Origin: a virus
DNA: 43,226 nt
Direction: 5' to 3' (one strand)
IMG/VR virus record: IMGVR_UViG_3300044984_000613
Span: 1 to 43,226 of that record
Under the pieces are notes generated by a model. That model saw only the letters and a program-made list of their open reading frames with translations. It ran no database searches and had not been told where the DNA came from. The translations under genes were made by a program, and so were the position numbers. Positions 22,923 to 29,700 of the stretch are shown piece after piece; positions within the stretch are counted from its first letter, which is position 1, and every line of letters begins with the position of its first letter.

Positions 22923-24095
22923 TTAGAATCTAAATCTCATCATTGAGTCAGACTCTCCGATGATTTGGCGAAGCTGCTCCTCTATGTTGCCCCCTGGCTG
23001 TACGTTACCTACGTTAGGTGTATTCACCTTCACGTTTGCTGCGGTTTCCACAACCCGTCGTTGTCCATCACTCATACCTTGCTGATAAACGGCCTTGACA
23101 ATTTCGTCAATGTTATCAACTACGGTTCTGTGCATATTGAACGTCTCGTGGTTCCAGTTGCCATCGCGGTCTACGTACTGGTCAAAATAGCTCTCTAGAT
23201 TAGCGTTTTTGGTTTTGAGTGATTCACGATACCGGTCACCTAGTCCGAAAGTAAAGGTCTTGTCTCCGGAGAGTTCAAAATCAATACCGTCAAGCGCATC
23301 GGCTTCCTGTCTCATAGTATTCACCCACTGCTCGTCAACAAACGATTCAGCCTTCTGCTCCTTCTCAATGGCCCTTTCGACCGGCTTGAGATAGTTGCTT
23401 CGTAGCCCATCAATTTGCTTTCTTGCGCTACCTGCGTCGATTTTTAGCTGAAGGGTAGCCATCTTCTGCTCTCTCTCGTCTAAGAATTCACTGTCAGTCT
23501 TGTATTTCGCCGATACAAGCATTTCAATGTCATCTCTTGACAAGTCGGGAAAGTCGTTCTGCATCTGGAGCTTCACCACCGACAAATCGTCCATTTCAGA
23601 CGGGTTGATGGATTGATATAGGAACCAATCCTGTGGGTCGCGACCAGTTTCTTGAACAAACCTCAGAATAGGCTCAAGCCTTTCATCAATCGTCGCCGGT
23701 TGTTCTAAACGTGCGAGGATGCTATCCAAGTCAAGACCTACCTGCTCTTGCAGATAAGAATTGACGAACTGGTTAACCTCCTCGTCCGTGAGTTCGTCGT
23801 TGGATGACTGTACGTCCTCCGTGTCCTGCTGGCGGTATACGTACCTGTTATCGTCGACCTGCTCGGTTACATCGTCTGAGGATGTCTCCTGGGTCTCCGT
23901 TACTTCAGGTACGCTGGGCTCAGCGAAAGAACTTTCGTTGCTAGTTTCGGTGGCAACGTCACCGTTTTCATTATCAAACTCGACAATAGTCGGTTCGAAC
24001 TGTGGTTGGTCCTGTGAAGGCTCTGCGGGTTGGTCAACAATGTTGAGCCCCATATCCTTCACTAAGTCCTCTAGGGATGAAATTCCATCTGCCAT
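22923..24095 (-). CDS. Capsid scaffolding protein
   Basis: 390 residues, strongly acidic and low-complexity in the first 110 (many Glu, Asp, Ser, Thr), then helical with coiled-coil potential (about 190-260). The C-terminus ends 'LRQIIGESDSMMRFRF', a short basic/aromatic tail of the kind that binds the capsid protein. It lies just upstream of the major capsid gene (27-nt gap) in the same direction, the standard place for a scaffold. No protease motif was seen. A TAATTTTG box precedes it. Function is inferred from composition and order. Confidence 0.75.
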   Translation of the reverse strand: MADGISSLEDLVKDMGLNIVDQPAEPSQDQPQFEPTIVEFDNENGDVATETSNESSFAEPSVPEVTETQETSSDDVTEQVDDNRYVYRQQDTEDVQSSNDELTDEEVNQFVNSYLQEQVGLDLDSILARLEQPATIDERLEPILRFVQETGRDPQDWFLYQSINPSEMDDLSVVKLQMQNDFPDLSRDDIEMLVSAKYKTDSEFLDEREQKMATLQLKIDAGSARKQIDGLRSNYLKPVERAIEKEQKAESFVDEQWVNTMRQEADALDGIDFELSGDKTFTFGLGDRYRESLKTKNANLESYFDQYVDRDGNWNHETFNMHRTVVDNIDEIVKAVYQQGMSDGQRRVVETAANVKVNTPNVGNVQPGGNIEEQLRQIIGESDSMMRFRF

Positions 24096-24119
24096 AATAA
24101 GTTGAATTAAAGTTCATTA

Positions 24120-24127
24120 CAAAATTA
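24120..24127 (-). promoter_or_regulatory. -7 box TAATTTTG before scaffold/capsid operon
   Basis: An exact TAnnTTTG 24 nt before the scaffold ATG (24095). No TTG at 19-21 nt. It faces the divergent promoter at 24151-24181, so the two units share a 104-nt control region. Confidence 0.6.
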
Positions 24128-24150
24128 TCTCTACTATTTAGCGTAAAAGT

Positions 24151-24181
24151 TTGCACAATCGAAAACTAATTGATACTTTTG
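24151..24181 (+). promoter_or_regulatory. Bacteroidota-type promoter, TTG-N20-TACTTTTG
   Basis: TTG at 24151-24153 and TACTTTTG at 24174-24181 with a 20-nt spacer, the same geometry as the promoter at 3098-3128. It drives only the secreted-protein gene, and transcription should start near 24185-24190. This rules out an in-frame TTG at 24170 as a start. Confidence 0.75.
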
Positions 24182-24199
24182 GGTAAACAATTAAATCTA

Positions 24200-24520
24200 A
24201 TGAATATGAAAAACACTCTTTTTATCGCCTTAGTAGCCCTGTCCACTTCTGTTTTTGCTCAAGAAGCCCCGTCATTCCTAAAAGAATTCAACTACACCGT
24301 AGAGACTTGCTTAAGCTCTGAAGGTATTGAGTTTGAATACTTCGAGGTGAAAGACGAGCAGTACAAAGAACTCAAGAACGTAATCAACAAACTAAACCGT
24401 CGTCGCTTTGTTCGGGTGGATAAGTCTGGGATGCTTATCACTAAGCGTTACGTGGACCAATGGACCGTTATGACCTTCAGTGGGTTTGGGTTCAAACGAA
24501 TCAGCGTATTCCAAGAATAA
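24200..24520 (+). CDS. Small secreted protein, moron-like
   Basis: 106 residues (ATG at 24200; an ATG at 24206 is equally good). A Sec signal peptide is clear: basic start, hydrophobic core 'TLFIALVALSTSVFA', likely cleavage before QEAP. The mature part is about 85 residues, mixed alpha/beta, with one cysteine and 'KNVINKLNRRRFVRVDKSGMLITKRYVDQWTVMTFSG'. It lies on the opposite strand to the whole virion block, between scaffold and small genes. It has its own full promoter and a tight terminator right after the stop, the unit structure of a moron that is expressed independently of the lytic programme. Periplasmic or surface action in the host (for example superinfection exclusion or envelope modification) is possible but unproven. 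No family recognised. Confidence 0.75.
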   Translation: MNMKNTLFIALVALSTSVFAQEAPSFLKEFNYTVETCLSSEGIEFEYFEVKDEQYKELKNVINKLNRRRFVRVDKSGMLITKRYVDQWTVMTFSGFGFKRISVFQE

Positions 24521-24545
24521 GAAAGGGGGCAATAGCCCCCTTCTT
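24521..24545. terminator. Bidirectional intrinsic terminator
   Basis: AAGGGGGC-AATA-GCCCCCTT hairpin starting directly after the TAA of the secreted-protein gene, followed by CTTTGTTTT on the plus strand. On the minus strand the same stem is followed by TCTTATTCTT, so it may also stop transcripts from gene 24566-24856. Confidence 0.8.
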
Positions 24546-24565
24546 TGTTTTACAGCCTATCTGTA

Positions 24566-24856
24566 TTACTTCTTAGGCTTCCTGTATTCAGCCGTGGAGA
24601 TACCTTGAGTTCCTCCTTCTACTTTCTTGTAGAACGCAGGTACTGCCATAGCCTTAGTGTACTGCTCAGGATTAGCCTCCATACGCTTTCTCTGGTCAAT
24701 TTCATTTTGACGACGAGTAGAGTTGGCCTTTTCTTGCTGCTCCTCACGCTTCTTCTGCTTGTTTAATTCGTAAGCAGAAACCTGCTTCTTAGCGAGGTCT
24801 TTATCTTTTTTCTTGGGACCAATGGGACCGCCCATTTCGTATTTTCTAGCTTTCAT
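24566..24856 (-). CDS. Basic hypothetical protein
   Basis: 96 residues, extremely rich in Lys, Arg, Glu and Gln. It begins 'MKARKYEMGGPIGPKKKDKDLAKKQ' and continues as a long charged helix ('NKQKKREEQQEKANSTRRQNEIDQRKRMEANPEQ'). The 'KYxMGGP' start is one I have seen in small proteins of Bacteroidota phages. Last gene of the small-gene cluster, ending next to the bidirectional terminator, with a TATATTTG box upstream. Charge and size suggest a nucleic-acid-binding or capsid-internal protein, but no function can be assigned. Confidence 0.55.
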   Translation of the reverse strand: MKARKYEMGGPIGPKKKDKDLAKKQVSAYELNKQKKREEQQEKANSTRRQNEIDQRKRMEANPEQYTKAMAVPAFYKKVEGGTQGISTAEYRKPKK

Positions 24857-24873
24857 CTTTTTAAAACTTTACA

Positions 24874-24881
24874 CAAATATA
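24874..24881 (-). promoter_or_regulatory. -7 box TATATTTG
   Basis: An exact TAnnTTTG 17 nt before the ATG at 24856, in the 37-nt gap after gene 24894-25178. No -33 TTG. Confidence 0.55.
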
Positions 24882-24893
24882 TGAATCAATGGC

Positions 24894-25178
24894 TCACCAT
24901 TTTTCGCGGTTAGCCCAGTACGCCGCGCTCATCTTACCCTTAGCGATATTCTTAGCGTGACGTGCCTTAAAGCTGGCACGCTTCTTAGCACGTGCCTCTG
25001 TTGGGTTGCTCTCGGTGACCGTATCGGCACCCTGCTCGCCGAAGCGTATAAGCTTTGTCTTGTTACCATCCTTAGCTAGGACGATATGCGACTTCTTAGG
25101 ATTCGATGGTGTGCTCTTGGGCTTATTAACTCCGGCTAGGCCGTGCTTCTTAATAAGGTTCTTAACTCTCGTGTCCAT
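24894..25178 (-). CDS. Conserved-type small basic phage protein
   Basis: 94 residues from the ATG at 25178 (a GTG one codon earlier is less likely). The central part 'KSHIVLAKDGNKTKLIRFGEQG' is a short beta unit. The C-terminus 'KKRASFKARHAKNIAKGKMSAAYWANREKW' is a strongly conserved-looking basic helix that I recall from many phage proteins of unknown function ('RHAKNIAKGKMSAAYWANxxKW'). The first 17 nt overlap the end of the membrane-protein gene upstream, so the two are probably coupled. A virion or DNA-packaging-associated role is possible; not established. Confidence 0.65.
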   Translation of the reverse strand: MDTRVKNLIKKHGLAGVNKPKSTPSNPKKSHIVLAKDGNKTKLIRFGEQGADTVTESNPTEARAKKRASFKARHAKNIAKGKMSAAYWANREKW

Positions 25179-25353
25179 CACCCTTGGCCTTGCGGTTCTG
25201 ATGTATTTCGTATATCTTATAGAATGTGTATACGATAGAGCCTACTAGAAGAATAATCTTCAAGATTGCTTCAATGTTTGTAAAAGACACTAGCATAGTA
25301 CCGCCATTTATCGCGGTAATTTTAACATCCTCGGTACTCATCTTGATAGTCAT
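25162..25353 (-). CDS. Single-helix membrane protein, possible holin-like
   Basis: 63 residues with one clear transmembrane helix (about 28-46, 'EAILKIILLVGSIVYTFYKIY') and a basic C-terminal tail 'HQNRKAKGDGHES'. The first 25 residues are polar. Size and topology fit small phage membrane proteins, some of which are holins or antiholins. The next gene upstream (25366-25584) encodes a two-helix membrane protein, so the pair could form a holin/antiholin set. No sequence motif proves this. The ATG at 25353 is used; a second ATG at 25341 is possible. Confidence 0.55.
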   Translation of the reverse strand: MTIKMSTEDVKITAINGGTMLVSFTNIEAILKIILLVGSIVYTFYKIYEIHQNRKAKGDGHES

Positions 25354-25365
25354 TTTTTATGTATC

Positions 25366-25584
25366 TCACTTCTTTGCGAACTTCTCTATTGCTGTACCGA
25401 AGAACATAGCTATAGTTAAGTATTCAACGGCCTCCACAAGCTCTTTACTTGGGGCTATATCTTTCGGGGAGAAGCTATTAGCTATCAGAGTACCGAACAG
25501 CACTAACGCGCCCAGGAGTCCTACAACCCTCTTAGATGATACCTCATCACCGTTACCTAATAGCTTTTTAACCCACTCTTTCAT
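25366..25584 (-). CDS. Two-helix membrane protein, holin candidate
   Basis: 72 residues from the ATG at 25584. A longer reading frame would start upstream inside the terminator and promoter and is rejected. 'SSKRVVGLLGALVLFGTLIANSF' (about 16-38) is the first membrane helix and 'YLTIAMFFGTAIEKF' (about 53-67) the second, with charged ends. Small phage proteins with 'SSKRxVG' before the first helix are often annotated as holins in Bacteroidota phages. It would form pores in the inner membrane to time lysis and would act with a spanin such as the one at 3648-4067. No endolysin is visible in the window. Holin function is inferred. Confidence 0.55.
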   Translation of the reverse strand: MKEWVKKLLGNGDEVSSKRVVGLLGALVLFGTLIANSFSPKDIAPSKELVEAVEYLTIAMFFGTAIEKFAKK

Positions 25585-25589
25585 AAATA

Positions 25590-25597
25590 CAAAAGTA
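25590..25597 (-). promoter_or_regulatory. -7 box TACTTTTG, 5 nt before ATG
   Basis: An exact TAnnTTTG between the terminator at 25603-25627 and the holin-like ATG at 25584, with TATTT in between. Leaderless or nearly leaderless start expected. No -33 TTG. Confidence 0.5.
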
Positions 25598-25602
25598 TGA
25601 CA

Positions 25603-25627
25603 AAAAAGAAGGCCCCACGAGGGGGCC
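25603..25627 (-). terminator. Intrinsic terminator
   Basis: On the minus strand GGCCCCC-TCGT-GGGGCC is followed by TTCTTTTTT. It ends the unit carrying 25658-26342; the next promoter box begins about six nt further on. Confidence 0.8.
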
Positions 25628-25657
25628 ATACTACACTTAAAGGTGTTATTTTACTCT

Positions 25658-25927
25658 CTATGAGGCGATTACGGGGGCTTCCTGCTCCTGTACGGTGAAC
25701 TCACCGGTCTCAAGATTTAGGCTTCCGTGGCCGTGCTCCTCAGCGAGCTCCTTCATAATAACTTGAATCTCCTCACCGCTTGCACGCAGTTCAGTGACTA
25801 AGGCTTCCTGACGTGCGGCGAGGTCTTTCTCGCTTACGTACAGAGCCCCAAGCTCCATTTGGATTTGCTGTTGTTTGGCGCGTACTTCACGTGCCTTAGT
25901 TAGTTGGTCTTCAGAAATCTGAGCCAT
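25658..25927 (-). CDS. Small coiled-coil phage protein
   Basis: 89 residues. Residues 5-62 form a continuous heptad-like helix ('LTKAREVRAKQQQIQMELGALYVSEKDLAARQEALVTELRAS...IMKELAEEHG'), followed by a short beta tail 'GSLNLETGEFTVQEQE'. This coiled-coil plus 'hGxGxhxhxTGxF' tail pattern is common in small virion-cluster proteins of Bacteroidota phages, including crAss-like ones, with no known role. It lies downstream of 25962-26342 and ends at a strong terminator. Confidence 0.6.
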   Translation of the reverse strand: MAQISEDQLTKAREVRAKQQQIQMELGALYVSEKDLAARQEALVTELRASGEEIQVIMKELAEEHGHGSLNLETGEFTVQEQEAPVIAS

Positions 25928-25961
25928 AATAAAATAGAATTAAAATTAAGAAAAGAAAGGA

Positions 25962-26342
25962 TTAACAGTCTACCGAATCTTCGTATCCTGGCTGAGCCTT
26001 TAGGTACTCGTATGCCTGGACGATGATGTCGGCGGCTTCGGCGCTAAGGATAGCTTCGAAGTTAAGGTGCGTGCGATAGATAGGCTCAGAGTGATTCTCA
26101 CGAGTCTCTTCAGTCGCGTAGGTAGCCACCTCGATGTGGCAGAAGTTCTTCTTTACCCAAGTCTCCGTGGGAGGCGCAGGCATAGTTGGTACGGGTGCAC
26201 CGTCGGCATCTACGGTAGCGGCAACAGGTGCCGCGTAGATGAATGTTTTCTGGTCGGTTGACTCGTATGTTAGACGAGTGATTTTATGATATGCTTCGGA
26301 GAAAGTCATCCCGAATTTATCTACAGTTGCGATTACAGCCAT
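25962..26342 (-). CDS. Hypothetical phage protein
   Basis: 126 residues, beta-rich. The start 'VIATVDKFGMTFSEAYHKITRLTYES' and the later 'HIEVATYATEETREN...PIYRTHLNFEAILSAEAADIIVQAYEYLK' look like a compact domain; the 'FG.T..EAYHKI' start is one I recall from small proteins in tail/adsorption regions of Bacteroidota phages. A Pro/Ala-rich linker (about 45-60) splits the two halves. It is first in its unit, with a TATATTTG box 21 nt upstream. A fibre-assembly or structural role is possible from position; not established. Confidence 0.55.
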   Translation of the reverse strand: MAVIATVDKFGMTFSEAYHKITRLTYESTDQKTFIYAAPVAATVDADGAPVPTMPAPPTETWVKKNFCHIEVATYATEETRENHSEPIYRTHLNFEAILSAEAADIIVQAYEYLKAQPGYEDSVDC

Positions 26343-26363
26343 TTTGATTACTAATTAGTTATA

Positions 26364-26371
26364 CAAATATA
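26364..26371 (-). promoter_or_regulatory. -7 box TATATTTG
   Basis: An exact TAnnTTTG 21 nt before the ATG at 26342, just after the stop of the tip-protein gene (26380). No -33 TTG at the expected spacing. Confidence 0.55.
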
Positions 26372-26379
26372 CAAAAAGA

Positions 26380-26775
26380 TTAGCAACCGCGAACAGCATC
26401 TATCTTACCACCGTTTCTTATTTCATATACTGATGCTCCATATTTATACCATAGGCCACCTCCGTCAAAAGGACTAGTTAATGCAGCATCATTGTATAGA
26501 TACACATTTACCGCTAATGACGTAGATGACGAATATAGAGTTAAAGGATTCGATGCATCAGAGCAGGCCTCAGCGAAATTTCCAAAACCCCCTCCGTCTC
26601 CTTGATAGAACTGGTATTCAGTTGCGGCGGAGAAGCCATAGAACTCACTCATAGCATCAGGAGAAGAAAAATTAGCCAATGCCGATAGCGCACGCAACGA
26701 GCTGTTTGCCTGTGCTTGACCTAATTCTGTCCTGATGTTATCTATGCTTATTGCACCACTACTTTGTAAGGCCAT
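26380..26775 (-). CDS. Fibre tip / adhesin-associated protein
   Basis: 131 residues. The N-terminal block 'LQSSGAISIDNIRTELGQAQANSSLRALSALANFSSPDAMSEFYGFS' is a recurring phage tail module (SGxISLxDIRTELG ... MSEFYG) found at fibre- or tip-associated proteins. The rest is Gly/Ser/Tyr/Asn-rich with several possible beta hairpins and three cysteines, as in receptor-facing domains. It overlaps the end of the 1807-residue fibre gene by 17 nt, so the two are coupled and may act together. Likely a distal adhesin or fibre cap; the exact role is inferred. Confidence 0.7.
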   Translation of the reverse strand: MALQSSGAISIDNIRTELGQAQANSSLRALSALANFSSPDAMSEFYGFSAATEYQFYQGDGGGFGNFAEACSDASNPLTLYSSSTSLAVNVYLYNDAALTSPFDGGGLWYKYGASVYEIRNGGKIDAVRGC

Positions 26776-29700
26776 CTATCTTCGCTTTAAGTTCTTCAAT
26801 CTGTGACTGCTGTTCCTTCATACCTTCGACCAGAAGACCAATCAGTTTCTCGTAGCGTACAGCCAAGAATCCAGTGTCGTTGGTTCTTACTGCGCTAGGT
26901 ATAACCTCTTGTACTTGCTGTGCGATGATACCAGTGTCGTGTCCTTCGTATCCGTGTGCGTGCTTGTACTCGGGCTTCCAGTCGAACTCCACACCAGTGA
27001 GTGACTTCACTTTGTCAAGTGCGTTCTCAATGGGTGTGATGTTATCCTTAAGACGTTCGTCAGAAGATGAGTATGCAACGATGTCGTTAGAGGCATCTAT
27101 ACGTCCAGCGGTTGCTGATGGCGCTATGTTGACACCGAGTGCCACTCCGTTTACATATACCTTCTTATTGAGGTTTATCTGGTCAACTGCACCTGCGGCT
27201 ATTACTAGCTGGTTGGATGAGTTTACAAACATTGCACTCACAGAAGAACTGCTAGTGTTGTGAATACGATAGCCCTTAGTGTTGTCAGAGTGACTGTTTA
27301 CTAAGAATGTAGGAGAGGTTGTAGCGGCAAACGATACTGAATCAGTAGTTCTAACCCACTGGTCCATATTCCAAGCATACGTATTTTGGTTGGATGTCAT
27401 TATTTCCGTCCAGCCAGATGTGGTTGTTCCCCATTTGCCACGTAGCCAATATCTGTTTGTGACTGCATCAGCAGCACCTACCATCATCCATCCATATCCG
27501 GAACTTCCATCAGTTGTTGCTAAGTGTTGACCTGACACAATACCTTGTGCGTGAACATACCCAGCACCTTGCGGGTGGTCTGTTCCAGTGCCCCAAATAT
27601 CCCATCCAGAAAAACCTCCATTCCAAGCGGTTGCCCAAGTTCCATCCCCTGTTCCCCATCCATTTGTTCCAGTCCAATAGTTTTGGTCTGAAGTCCTTGC
27701 ACTGCGGTCATTCCAAGTTCTTGGCATATTCCACCTTGCCCTAGTAGATGTCGTTAGGTTAACAAGGTTAGATGTTCCGTTGGGGTCTAAGTAATACCCG
27801 GTATCAGCAGAGTCGTAGAAGATTGGGGCACGAAAATCAGAAGTAGCGAAGGCGGTTCCATAAACGTGTAACTTATGTGAAGAAGCTGTTCCTCCTATAC
27901 TAACATTACCAGCATCAGTGGCTAACTGTGTGGTTCTGTATGTTCTAAGAGATGGGTTATTGTCGTCAAGTCCAGACGCAATCTTCAATGCGTTATACCA
28001 TCCACCAACCCACTGAACCTGTACATACAACGGAACACCATTTCCATCGTCCTGAGAGAACATACGTGCACCCCAGTATTCAAGGTTATTGTAGTACTGG
28101 CCATTTTGAAACCTAAGCTCGCCACCAATAATTCTAGTACTAACTAGTCTTGAAGTAGAGTTTGGGTCGACGTAGTAGTATGTGTCGTTAGAGTCGTAGA
28201 AGATTGGTGCGCGCATTGACACATTGGCAAACAAATTGTTGTTTACAACGACATCAGTATGGTTTGCTGTACCAACATACCCACCAATGGTCATCAATAG
28301 TGCTTCACCACCATCTCCATTGCCATCGTTATTTGCGTCTGTGGTTGGAGAGTTGTTATAGAAACGAATACCGCTATAGTTTGCGCCTAATCGAATACCA
28401 GTATGATATCCTATGATTACGTCTCTATAGTGTGGATGGTCCCATCCGCCATTACCAACATCAAGACCCATAGAGTAGTGATTTGCACCAAAACTATGTC
28501 CACCACCTGCGCCGGAAGGGAAATTAATTTTTAGGTCAGAAAAAACTATTTGTGATGTCGTTGCTGAATTACCGCTTATGTTAGTTTGGTCCCCTGTGTT
28601 CGTGCCACTAGATGACCCACTGAAGTTTGTTGCGGATAGTGTTCCGGTTACAACCAATCCTCCACTATTACCGTATCCAATAGTTGCCCCCCCATAAACA
28701 GATAGTCCATAAGTAGGAGCCGCTGTATTTGCAGCACCCCAACCACTTGGACCACCAATGTTAACTCTTTCGTACAACTGAATAAATTCCCCAGTTTGAG
28801 AACCTACCGCTCTACCTCTGATGGTTCCTACAGATATGGCGTGGTCATCAGTCTTAGTAAAACTTACTTGAGAAGCTGTGGTTGCGCCCCTTCCAGTTAC
28901 ACTAGATAATGTATCTGTCTCAGTATATCCAGTTATGTACCCTGGGCCGTTAGTAAGTTGGTTTAAGTTAGTAAGGTTACCAGAGTCCCAAACTTGTCTC
29001 CAAGCTTGAGAATTATTTATAGCTGCAGCACTAAAGCTTCTATAGTACATACTACCATTAGAGCTGAATCCTAACTGACTATTATATTCTCCAGGATGCC
29101 TATTAATATTTATAATTGCATTAGAGTTATCGGTAGAAGGCATACCTAAAACAGGTGCTCCTAAACTAAGTTGTCCTGTAAATATTATTCTATCCGTTCC
29201 AGGATGAGTATCTGCATTACCACCATCTCCTAAAAAAGTATTTGTTTCAGTAAATGATGTTATATATCCACTGTTATTAGTGAACTGTGATATGTTCATA
29301 GAGGTTAATGAACCTGCAGTAGTTGCATAGCTTACCGACTGAGAACCGATGTTACCGGAAGTAATAATTTCTCTCCAAGCATTTAATGCACCAGCATCAC
29401 CATCTCTTGTTCTAAGAAAAAACGCATTTCCACCCCCATTGTACGAACCACCGAGCCATAAATCATATCCACCTCCAGTGCTAAATCGTGCAATAGGACC
29501 ATAAAATGGAGCGTTATTAGCATATGTAAATCCAGTGGAGTTTGTGGTCATTGTGTTCGCGTCGAGAGTAAACCCTTCGTAAAACATAATGTTACCTGGC
29601 TTGCTAGATACATTCCCCCAGGCTACTGCCCCTGCACTTCCAGCACTAGTAGCATAAGTAGCTGTCGCAGCGTTCCCAGTGATATTCATTGAGTTACCAC

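Noticed and set aside
24170-24199. TTG-initiated N-terminal extension of the secreted protein
   Set aside because: The TTG lies just before the -7 box, upstream of the expected transcript start; ATG 24200/24206 gives a normal signal peptide.
25585-25629. N-terminal extension of the holin-like protein
   Set aside because: It would be encoded by the terminator and promoter box and adds cysteine/aromatic residues with no sense in this protein.
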